Shown piece by piece: positions 1-9,703 of a stretch of DNA of 64,000 nt. The DNA comes from Blastobasis lacticolella (taxonomy: Eukaryota; Arthropoda; Insecta; Lepidoptera; Blastobasidae), in contig LR990052.1 in assembly GCA_905147135.1 (NCBI GenBank), forward strand, positions 14,570,200 to 14,634,199, written 5' to 3'. The translations under genes and the position numbers were made by a program. The notes beneath the pieces are model-generated. The model was not told where the DNA came from. It saw only the letters and a list, made by a program, of their open reading frames with translations, and searched no databases. Each line of letters starts with the position of its first letter. The first letter of the stretch is position 1.

Positions 1-392
1 TGGTCGCCCGAATAACGAATACGAATTTTGTCAGTAATTAGTAGAGGTTTGGGGATACATAAATTGTACCTTACGACGACCACCATGACCTCTAGGTACC
101 AGAAACTGCAATTTATTGAGTAATTTGGGACAGTCTACTGAACTAGAAGCTATACTATTTTTAAAATGTAAGTTACATCTGCAATATTGCGTCGGAGAGA
201 CAATGGCATTAAATGGATTTTTTTACATAAATCTAAATATAGCTCAGACTTATAATACATTTTAAGTCTATAGCACAGGTACTTCATTAACCAAATCTGA
301 ACACGTTCGAGTCTTGTTTTGTAAACGTCGTAAATGGGATTCCATATTTGAGAAGCGTACTCTAAGGTATATGCTTTGATTAAAGTCAGCAT
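1..392 (-). pseudogene. LINE reverse-transcriptase ORF, C-terminal fragment
   Basis: The minus frame from 392 to 150 reads LEYASQIWNPIYDVYKTRLE and then an RVQIWLMKYL-type segment. This is the conserved region after the palm domain in jockey-like and related non-LTR polymerases (LEY-VWNP, then RVQ--FLRYL). After a stop the sequence continues in another frame with PKLLNKLQFLVPR, the next conserved piece of these proteins, and then stops. It is a truncated, frameshifted relic. Confidence 0.8.
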
Positions 393-1639
393 GGATCAAT
401 TTTCTGACACAATGTTCCATGTAATGTTATGAATGAAATACTTACATCTTGATACCTTCTTTTGTGAAGTAATAACAGTAAAAGACTTTATACCTGCACA
501 ATGAAGCATAGGTACCTTTATGAGCCAAATTAGCGAATGCTATCGTTCTAGGTATAGGTACGAGATTTGAATACCTACCTACTTACCTCTAAGTATGTTG
601 TAATTTTATATTAAATTCCAGAGTAATTAAAAAAAGAGTAACACATAATATTTAATTATACTTTGTACGTCGGTCGGTAAGACCGGACGGAAATATTTCT
701 TTATTTTCTTTCAGACCGCATACGTGGGATCGGGATTTTAATTTTTCAGGCGACGCGCACGCCATCTGCTTCAAGTTGCGGCTGCTTGCTCATGCATCGT
801 TGGTTTCAGTTTTTTGCTTTCTTTGCACACGCTGCGGATTTTAAATTTTAAAACAATCGGTTCCTGCACTGTAGAATCTCGTATTTTCAAAACATCTACC
901 ATAATCTCTCGTCTCCTTATTTCTTGAAATTTGGCGGAAAATCTTTTATCTTTGGCTTAATATTTCTGATGATTAATTTTGTAGGTATTATTTTCTAAAG
1001 AAGATTTAAAAATACATTTTAATTTATAGAGCAACACTTAAAACATGTTTTATGAAGATTAAGAGTGATCGGACTGAAATGTCTTACTTATCCTGGCGAA
1101 GTATATGGGAGCGCAACCGCGATATAACGCCAAGATGACGATGATGATGATGATATTGGAGACATATGTAGATTTATGTTTTACACGAATGTTTTAGTTT
1201 ATTTAATTTTAGTTTTCACTTTTATTTCTTTGTTATACTTAAATTCGGTGGCGGATGCTACAAGAGTTATACTATGTAATATATGATGATGTTAATGATA
1301 CTTAAATTCAATAAACACATCTGGTTAGCTTTTGACTATTACAGAAGTTTTATTTCCCTTCTAATATTCACTCAGTTCCTCACTTACCGGAAATGAATAT
1401 GTGCAAGCTACCGGAGATTAGGCCCTCTAATGGCGTATGCATAATAATGACAGAATTTAAAGTAACGTACACACGCGAACGAATGCTAAACTGACGATAA
1501 TCTACGGCTGAACATTCAAAGGCGAGTCTTGCAGCTGTCACGCTATTCCCTCGTAATAGTTCAACCATAGACGTTCGGAGCATTCCATGACGATATCCAA
1601 CCTAGATGAGCCTTTTAGTAAATCACATTTTTTTTTATA
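393..1639. other. non-coding stretch with one SINE tail fragment
   Basis: No gene seen. Positions about 1096-1156 match the 3' end of the C-type SINE found at 18904 (CGCCAAGATGACGATGATG) in plus orientation and end in a GATGAT microsatellite. The rest is AT-rich unique-looking sequence. Confidence 0.6.
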
Positions 1640-1860
1640 TTATACGGCAGACAAACAGGCAAGCGGGCCACCTGATGGAAAGTGGTCACCGCCGTCTATG
1701 GACATCAGCAACACCAGGGGAGTCACCAATGCGTCGCCCGCCTCTGAAGAGACCTCTAATATACCTCTTGAACGATCCCATTTCATAGTCCAAAGGAAAC
1801 ACTGTGGCTGGGAGCTCATTCCACATCCGAATCGTATGAGCGAGAAACGTTCTTTACTAA
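1640..1860 (+). repeat. interspersed repeat family A, copy 1
   Basis: It begins near ACGGCAGACAAACAGGCAAG and contains CCACCTGATGGAAAGTGGTC, then GACATCAGCAACACCAGGGG and CCTCTAATATACCTCTTGAA. The same core recurs at 16345-16475 and 54375-54555 (plus), at 22030-22175, 24085-24270 and 42840-42935 (minus), and at 47545-47600 (plus fragment). I read it as a LINE-derived 3' region. No protein is supported. Confidence 0.85.
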
Positions 1861-2774
1861 ATACTTTAGGCGTGGACGAAAACCGAAGATACATCTAGTT
1901 AAGTCGATATAGAAGTTTCCCCCGCATATAGAATCACTAGCTGTCAACGAAAATTAAGTCAGGATTTGATGACTTGTGTCAGGATCAACAGCTCATAGCA
2001 GTCCACAGCTGGACTTGAGCATTCTCCACATTAGTATATATATTATATAGTAGTGGAGAGAGTTTTGCCATAATCTCCACGCTTAGAAGTCCTTCCTATA
2101 AATTCCTAATTTTTCCAATACCTTCTTCAATCTTCTATATTGACAGATTTCAACAACGATTTAACTACATAGCGTAGGTAGTGAATATTGGTGAATTTTA
2201 AGATAAGTTATAGAGTTTAAAACGAACATTGAATCAATATTGATAATAGAATATACAAGGCAGTTTCCATTGTCTATTCATCGATAAAGTTCCGAAGTTA
2301 CTGTGAACGGAGTGTTTTTTCTATGTTTATAAGTCCAAAGGTTTCGACGATTCCATTATTACCTTACGATAATACAAAACTTTCTTCAATATTTCATTCT
2401 AAAATGTAAAATTGAAGGCTGCTAATACTTAAACCGTATATCGTCTTATAAGTAGGTAATAAGCATTCTAAATAAGAGGTCTATTTGGTCAAAATATTCC
2501 TAAAATTCTCGGTGCGCCAAATTTGTTTAAAAGCCTAACTTTATTACCGGGCTTGGCTCCGAGTGTAGGGCAGACTTTGCCATTTATCAGCTGCTATTTA
2601 TCGTAACGACTTCGCGCCTCGCTTCTAGGAAGCACACGTGCCGTAGCCAGCGTCTTATCTCGGCGTTTGGGCGCTGACTTAATGGCCACGGCGAAGTACT
2701 CGCGAGTACCCGGAGTAGCCCGGGTAGTCTCGTCTATGGCATACTTTGGTTAGTTTGTAACGGATTTACGAACA
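1861..2774. other. non-coding stretch
   Basis: No gene seen. A CpG-richer block (about 2550-2740) holds the perfect palindrome GTACTCGCGAGTAC at 2696-2709. Confidence 0.6.
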
Positions 2775-2789
2775 AGAGCATGTACCATT

Positions 2790-2995
2790 AAGATGGACCA
2801 TGAGCCAATACTAAGTATCTTACCTATCATCATCACAAAAAACGCTGCTGCCCATTTTCCAGTCTACGGAGACTCTAGATCTTTTGCCTCGATAACATTA
2901 GTCGCCTTGTACGACACCCATGAGTGTAGGGGGTTGGTGCTATTCAACTCTGCCGGACACCACACGGCCACACGCATACCTATCCCTAGATATGA
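2790..2995 (-). repeat. interspersed repeat family B
   Basis: Minus-strand copy of the repeat best seen at 25215-25470. Shared landmarks are GCCGTGTGGTGTCCGGCAGA, ACACTCATGGGTGTCGTACA and GGAAAATGGGCAGCAGC. Other copies are at 12600-12712 and 23270-23545 (minus) and 33745-33900 (plus). Confidence 0.8.
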
Positions 2996-3485
2996 AATAT
3001 AGACAACTAACCGTGTTTAAAAATCTACCAAACATAAGTTTAATAACTTTCATATTTATAACATTACAGAAATTAACTTAATAAACCCCGAATATGGAGA
3101 GAATCTGATGTGTATTACGAGTCCAATGATGAAATTCTCGTTTGCAATCTATGAATAAATCCGCCCAAATTATCTGAGATCAGTAGTCATGAAACGTAGA
3201 AGACCCAATCTCAGCTGATATTGCATTAGTTCAGAAGCTTTAACTAGGCTCAGTACCTACTACCTGTAGAATCGGTAATTTAAATACTTACTTATGCAAT
3301 ATTATTATACATCACAGGCCTTTCGCCCATAGGGGTAGACAGATATCGCATTATCCTGCTTGTTTGCGCCGCTGATATCCTATAAGCCCTATATATTCCG
3401 CTTCTTCCACATTCATCAATCTTCCCTCACTGGATCGTTGCATAAATTAACGTACGAAAAACCATAACTAACCTTGTGGTTCCTT

Positions 3486-3725
3486 GACGACCTAAGTGGT
3501 TTAGTGGTGTACATGCCATGTCTACCACGCAAGAGGTCCCAAGTTCGATTCCCGGCTGGATAGAAATTGAAATGATGAATTTCAATTTCTGTTACGTGTC
3601 TGGGTGTTCTATGTATAATAAGTATGTATTTAAAAGTATTTAAGTAGTATATCAGTTATATAGCACCCATAGAACAAGCTTTGCTTAGTTTGGGGCATGT
3701 TGACCATTGAACCACTCAGGTCAAA
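3486..3725 (+). repeat. tRNA-derived SINE, family D, copy 1
   Basis: The head resembles a tRNA: an A-box-like TAAGTGGTTTAGTGG (about 3493-3507) and a clear B box AGTTCGATTCCCG (about 3542-3554) at tRNA-like spacing, so an internal RNA polymerase III promoter is implied. The body shares GTATAATAAGTATGTATTTA and ATATCAGTTATATAGCACCC-like segments with the copy at 53519-53745. Confidence 0.8.
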
Positions 3726-4797
3726 TGATTGATTTTGTTACAATAAGCTGCTAGAGTAAATTTAAAGATTTAACCTGCTAACTCTATTTTTATTCCGTGC
3801 CCGGGAGCAGTCGTGTAGTCTGGTGTTAAATGGGAGCGTAGATTAATAGCTCTGACCGGTCTGTTCACAAAGTTCCTCGAGCGGGAAACATATTTTCCAT
3901 TTGAGAAAAACTTTTTAAGTAAGTCAGGGGAACTGCGAAGTTTGTTGTTGAAACAACAAGTAACAGCAGAGAAGTAATTGTACGGTCAGATTCGTTTCTT
4001 TCTTTTGGAATATCCTGATTTTATCATGCTAGCGGGATTTGTTCATTTAGAAGTTGCATTTGTTCCTAATTTGTCAGTATCATTTTCGCGTATAGGTCGT
4101 TACGGTATCCGGTCTTAGGTGGTCACATAAGATGTGAAATTTTTTACTTACACATAGCGATTCGGCCCTAAAACCTAATTACCTACGTCTGTCTGTCTTG
4201 ATTGCAATAAATAAGTCGGCCTGTCCACAATCCACATCCGCGTCCTGCGGCTATTTTGGAGATTAACGTCGCGCCCGCAACTGGCCACAGCGATAGAATA
4301 ATTTACTCCAACTGCTTTCTGGGCGCCTGGTAACTATTTCGAATCAACGGTATTTTGGGAGCGGAAATTTCAGTTAATTGGAACACTGGCTAGTTGATTT
4401 ATATTGTTATTAAAATTAATGTACGTTTTAAATTTGTGTAGTAAGTAGGTTTGTGTTACCGTGGCAAGTATCGGTGCGACTGAAGATGCAGCGTGCCTGA
4501 CTAAAAGCATCCTATTCACAGTAATTCCAGGTTCGGATCATTTCATAAACATTATTATAGTCTTTGACTGACTTCACAGGGACTATTTACACCGTACAAA
4601 TGCAATCGATTTCAGAAAGAAACTGGAACAGCAGTGAAGCTGCGCGCTGCATAGTGATAAGCTTTTATGGCGTATAATGTAGGTAATAGGTTCATCGTGA
4701 ACCCAAATGTTTTAACCTATAATGGAAATTCATTCTTTCGTTTTTCTTTTTATCTGTATCTCGTTTAGTACCTATTTGTGTTCTTTTTAGTGTCCTA
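3726..4797. other. non-coding stretch
   Basis: No gene, RNA gene or clear repeat seen. Scattered GTAGGTA steps only. Confidence 0.5.
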
Positions 4798-5180
4798 CCG
4801 AAGCTTCGGCGTCAGCTTCGGCCACCTTCGACCAAAAAAACTACCTGCGGCGTCGGCCTCAAACACGGCGGAAGGTTTTAATTATTTTTTCAGAAATATT
4901 ATTGCAAGGTACTTTTTTTATCATCTCTATATAGACTACTCTAGAGATGATTAAAATTACCTTTCTAAATTTTCAGTCAATATAAGCCAGTAAAAGATCA
5001 ATATTTAAATTTTAAAATAATTTATATGATTAATTGTATCTTGTGGCCAATCTTCATCATTTGTTCATTTTTTCATTTTCAAAATGTATTAGAGCTTTTA
5101 AACCTTCGGCTTCAGCTTCGGCCGAAGATTGTGGCGATAGCCGATTAATCAGCTTTAGCTTCGGCCAGAAATTAACTTTG
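4798..5180. repeat. CTTCGG-rich repeat region
   Basis: Clusters of GCTTCGGC and CTTCGGCTTCAGCTTCGGCC motifs occur at about 4799-4870 and 5104-5175. A related motif (CAGCTTCAGTTTCGGCC) appears at about 19811. It is likely an old transposon piece; its class is unclear. Confidence 0.4.
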
Positions 5181-5434
5181 GGCCGGACACTAGTTATTTC
5201 ATTCAGTCAAGTCGATGTCTACATCGCCGCGGCACAATGAGTAGGTAGCAATATCTCCTTATTGATAATTTATTTAATTAGCTGTTTAAAATTATGTGAA
5301 AACGCTTGTAACTACCACGTGCCGGTCCTACATCTAAACAATGGCCCGTCTTCCACCGAGGGGATGCAAGACACGTGTTCTGGATTCCCACAGATATTAA
5401 TGTGCGGTGCAAGCCCCCCGATATGCGGGCGCAT

Positions 5435-5757
5435 TCTCTTTGGCACTCCATCGCGATCGGCGATCGGGAATCGGGGTTCTGTATGCTGTTGCGTTGTACA
5501 GTTTTAGGCAAAGAGTATTAGGAAGGTGACAAAGTTCTAATTCGATGTTTTGTCGTTGATATAAAGTACTAATTTTAAACTTTCTTTTGTGTAACAGTCT
5601 CTTTGGCACTCCATCGCGATCGGCGATCGGTAATCGGGGTTCTGTATGCTGTTGCGTTGTACAGTTTTAGGCAAAGAGTATTAGGAAGGTGACAAAGTTC
5701 TAATTCGTTGATTTATCGATGATATAAAGAAACCATTTTTTTTTGTATGCAACAGCC
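5435..5757. repeat. 163-base tandem duplication
   Basis: Positions 5435-5566 and 5598-5729 are nearly identical (TCTCTTTGGCACTCCATCGC through GTGACAAAGTTCTAATTCG), with a constant offset of 163. The unit tails also resemble each other; both end in a T-rich tract followed by AACAG. The unit holds the palindromic block CGCGATCGGCGATCG. Confidence 0.92.
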
Positions 5758-7082
5758 AACAGCTTAGGTGAATCAGTTACTTATAGTAGATAGGTATTAG
5801 GTAATAACTTTTAATTGTAAATTTACCTTGATGAATAAAACCATTTTAACTTTTATAGATATCATCACACTTTAGCGACCAAATCTAGCGGGACGCCATT
5901 GGTGATGCGCTAGTGATGGTCCATCGTCTAAGCGAAAAATATGGGTGACTGCAATCGATAATTTTCTACCTAACAGTGTCATCTATATAGGTAACATTTT
6001 GTCATGTTGGTGTTTAAGTGGGATATTTGACAAAGCTAATTTGGATAAATGATCAACAAGGTATCGATTCTGGTGTACAATGCAGTTGTTATTATGTTGC
6101 AATGTAACTGTGATAACTACGTCGAGGTATCAAGTCAGTCCCAGCATCATCCCAGTTAAATTTCAGTTAAATCATTGTTCGACCTTTGACACGTTTTCGT
6201 TGACAGAATTGAAGGCAGTTTGACAACTAAGATAGATGCAACTTAGTAATTTATTTATTTATTGGAGTACCAACAGCCATATAAAACCATAATGCAACTA
6301 AAGTACCAGAAAACGAATTAAGGAAAAGTTTGAACTCATGAAAGTTGCAACTCAACATCTGTCGTTTAAATAATAATCACAGGTTTGACATGCGATGCAA
6401 TTGTAATGTTACTGCAACTGAGACGATTTCCGTACCAGAATCGAAGCCCAGTCTTGATTTGACGATATTTTTATAACATTCTAATCTGAGCTAAGTTGTC
6501 CTGAGACACCACCATAAATCCAAACTATTTATAAGTATAGGTACTCGTTGATATTGCATGTTAGTAAGTACTATCTATTTATGTTTACGTACAAAATCAC
6601 GAGTCACAACTTCACAAACAACTATGAATCTTAAGCCTTTCAAATAGGGCATCTAATCCAATTCTCACACCGCCCCCTTTTATCAATACAGACGTATTAT
6701 GCCTTCATGGCCGCCATAACTCGGAGCTACGGGTATAAAAGGCGTCTGTATGATAAAACGCATGTGACGAGAAAGACACCTTGTTATCTCAAAAAGCCTG
6801 TTATCTGGTCACGTGTCGTGTTTGGTTTCCAATTTATGCCAATAAATCAAAGAGGATATCGAGTGATAGTTCCTTGAGGATTGAGCAAAGAATTCCTTGT
6901 TCGATAACTCTACACTCGGATTATTTACTCCTAGCAGAGGCAGGGTTTGGCGGTAATAATGGCGTCTTCCTAGCCAGTATTTTTGTGTGAGAGATTAAAA
7001 CTTCATAGCATTTAAGTATACCTGTACTTTTAAATGTATACTTTATACAGATAAATATGTCACTATAGTAGTAGTAGATTCG
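5758..7082. other. non-coding stretch with a weak inverted-repeat element
   Basis: No gene seen. TCGATTCTGGT (about 6064) recurs inverted as ACCAGAATCGA (about 6435), with degraded similarity inside both ends. This hints at a decayed non-autonomous element of about 385 bases. Confidence 0.4.
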
Positions 7083-7197
7083 GGCCCTATCCTAATTGGC
7101 AACGGTCGTGCGATGGCGGTTTTGAGATATCCTATGGGTCGGGTGACGTTCGTCGTACGACCATAGTCGCACGACCTTTGCCAATTATCACAGCGCC
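7083..7197. mobile_element. short palindromic element, family M, copy 1 (115 bp)
   Basis: The ends are imperfect inverted repeats. The left end has TAATTGGCAACGGTCGTGCG; the reverse complement of the right end has TAATTGGCAAAGGTCGTGCG. The outer ends (GGCCCTATCC, GGCGCTGTGA) and the internal ATCCTATGGGTCGGG-like core match the copy at 39109-39202. Confidence 0.75.
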
Positions 7198-8236
7198 TCC
7201 AGTATCTACGTCCAAGAAACGTCAACATCGTAATATTCTTCAGCTTTGGTATCTAAGCCATAATATAGGAAAAGTTAAAATATACAAAGACTGCAGCTAG
7301 GCTAACAACCGAATCACAACAAAACACTATAGAATAATATAGCCATAAGCTTCGGAGCTTTTGAATTGATCCCACGGACACATAACTTTTTGTACCGAGC
7401 AAATCAGCAGAACACGACCTAATAATAGACAGCGATAATACAACGAGGAAACAACACCGTCGAGCTTTATTAACAGCGATCATAATAATATTGACCTAGC
7501 TCCCGGCAAAACTGCCAATGATTGAGTTAGACCACTTTTTGTTGAGCGCATTACAGAAAGAGTAGAAAAACTAGGGGCACCCAATCATCCGGGCGCGATA
7601 GTTGGTAAACTCAATTTATGACCGTTATTTCGGCCGGTCCGGCATTATCTAGTGCCTATGGAGTCCGGCCAGTCGCCAGGAGCCGACACAGTTTGCTCTG
7701 GTACGGATAAATTGGCAATTTTGACTTACATCGCTTTTACCTTAGGCGATTCCGTCGTACGTGCCACCGGCGCAGTCTGGTTTACGGCGGGCGTGAATGA
7801 CTTTCATTGGAATTTAGGATTTCCAACTCAATTCATTGGCTATCCGTTTAAGCTCTAACGCTTTGCTAGCACTGCCAATCCATTTGAAATACAATTTTAT
7901 CTCTTGTCTGGAGTGTTTTGAGTACCTGCTGGATCGGCTTCAATAAATGCAATCGACACAATTTACAACAACTGTACTCAATGGGGAATTTTCAGGCAGC
8001 TACATAAAAAAGTAAAAAGTGTAGTTCGGTGTGCCTCACTAGATGGCGCTGCTTAGATAGAATTCGCAAGTATGGACATTGGTAACCGAAGTTATTCGGA
8101 AAGGTGTTTCGTAAAAATATACTTGGTTTTAGTATCTTTTATGAGAAGATAGAGCAAAATGTCTACATTTTTGTATATTTTACAGTCTCGTTTTGATTTA
8201 TTTTTGAAAATCGTATCTAAACAACGCCATCTATTA
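7198..8236. other. non-coding stretch
   Basis: No gene recognised. A 68-codon open frame (7652-7858, plus) has no family motif I know. Confidence 0.5.
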
Positions 8237-8770
8237 TAGGGTAAAAGCAGGATACTTGCCCCACTTTAAAAAAAACGCTTTAATTAAGAAATATGCAATT
8301 ACTCAGACTTGTGCTATATGTAAATCAAAACACAGGTCTATGATCTTCTAGTTGCCCCTAGGGGCAACTATCCACAACAGTTAATGGGGCAATTATCCTT
8401 TTTGATACGGATACTTACCCTTTTTATTTGTAAAATAAATAAGAATTTTTAACAATAAAACATAATCGATAATGTAGTTTAAGCTCTAATACATGCAAAG
8501 AAACAAAAAGTATATTGATTCCACAATCAGTAAGAAAGATATTCAATTCAACAAACCTATAAATATAATTTTGACGCCCGTGAAAGCTTCGCCGCGGAAG
8601 AGTTTTACTCATAAAGACAAAACGCGTGCGCCTACGCTGATGGATTACATTGCATTAAGGCCTTCACTTTCAATTATAGTAGAGAGCTAACGCCAAAAAT
8701 ATCCCTAACATAGTGTATTCAAAACCGGGGCAACTATCCCACCGGGGCAAGTATCCGGCATTTACCCTAA
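8237..8770. mobile_element. non-autonomous DNA transposon, about 534 bp, TTA target duplication
   Basis: Termini read TATAGGGTAAAAGCAGGATA and, on the other strand, TTAGGGTAAATGCCGGATAC, so there is an inverted repeat of about 24 bases with few mismatches. TTA flanks both ends (8234-8236 and 8771-8773). The motif GGGGCAANTATCC occurs about six times: 8250-8262 and 8409-8420 inverted, and 8361-8373, 8386-8398, 8727-8739 and 8744-8756 direct. A 3-base TTA duplication is typical of PIF/Harbinger elements, which is inference. An internal 65-codon frame (8493-8690, plus) resembles no transposase I recognise. Confidence 0.8.
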
Positions 8771-9388
8771 TTAGATAGTTTAACTAATTTTTCTTTTTAA
8801 TCGCTATCCTAAAAACTCTCATTAAAATAAAAAATATATTTACAATCAAATCGCTTGCTTGTGTTCCATATTAAGTACCCAATATAAACTACATCGTGTT
8901 GTTATTTGTTATGAGCATTATAGTGTTTATCTAACAATCTTTTACAGACATATTTACAAGGGTAAATTGTACCATTGTACGTAATTGTATATGGCTATCT
9001 CTAACCTTGTATCACATCATACCCGCCATTACTTCGCCCAGCCGGTCCACTATAAAATGTATGTCATTACTAGCTTAATTTTGCACGAGACAATAGGGTG
9101 TCCGGTTAGGTGTCCCGGCGTTATTTAAAGATAATAGACCAATACAAGGCTGTGCGATTATCTGCTGTGTTATGAAATATATCAGTAGCACACGATATTT
9201 TATTTTTCTGTTGTATTTCTGCAACATGTGTTTTGAGTGCTTCATTATATTTTTATTCTGTGGTTTTTGGCGAGTGCCTGTAATTGGCTTGATTGTGTAT
9301 ACTCATTTAATTCGTTTTATAAGCTGTTGGCACTCCAATAAATAAATATTTACTTCATTATTCCTGATAAATGGAAAATCGACAGTAG

Positions 9389-9505
9389 GTGTTCCCTGAT
9401 CATTATAATCTAGACGCCTTCAAGGATAGAGTGAATAGGCTGTTACTAGATAGGCAAGCTTCATCATCGGCCGGATCATCTTTTCCATACGGTAAGGTGG
9501 CGGTC
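9389..9505 (+). pseudogene. LINE polymerase C-terminal fragment
   Basis: The plus frame reads FPDHYNLDAFKDRVNRLL followed by LDRQ. This is the usual extreme C-terminus of jockey-like LINE polymerases and resembles HYNLDAYTASVNRLLFDR at 33,000-33,330 (minus). Only the tail remains. Confidence 0.7.
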
Positions 9506-9564
9506 AAATACATGACTAGATCGATTATAAAAAAAAGTCTGTTTTTGAGGCTGTATTATTCATT

Positions 9565-9655
9565 TATTTTGAAACTTTATTGCACAACAACACAATTGGC
9601 GGACTTAAAGCCATTACCGTTTTATCTTCCAGTCAACCAGAAGACCATTACCTAC
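9565..9655. repeat. LINE tail repeat, family F
   Basis: Contains ACTTTATTGCACAACAACAC, then GGCGGACTTAAAGCCATT and CCAGTCAACCAGA. Related copies are at 37085-37190 and 54289-54360. On the minus strand TGCAATAAAGT supplies an AATAAA signal, suggesting the 3' end of a minus-oriented LINE. Confidence 0.6.
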
Positions 9656-9703
9656 TTTCCATGTGTGATCAGTTACAATGTAAGGGTCATGACATCATCA
9701 TAA

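Noticed and set aside
7652..7858. 68-codon plus-strand open frame
   Set aside because: No family motif, no splice or translation context; length expected by chance.
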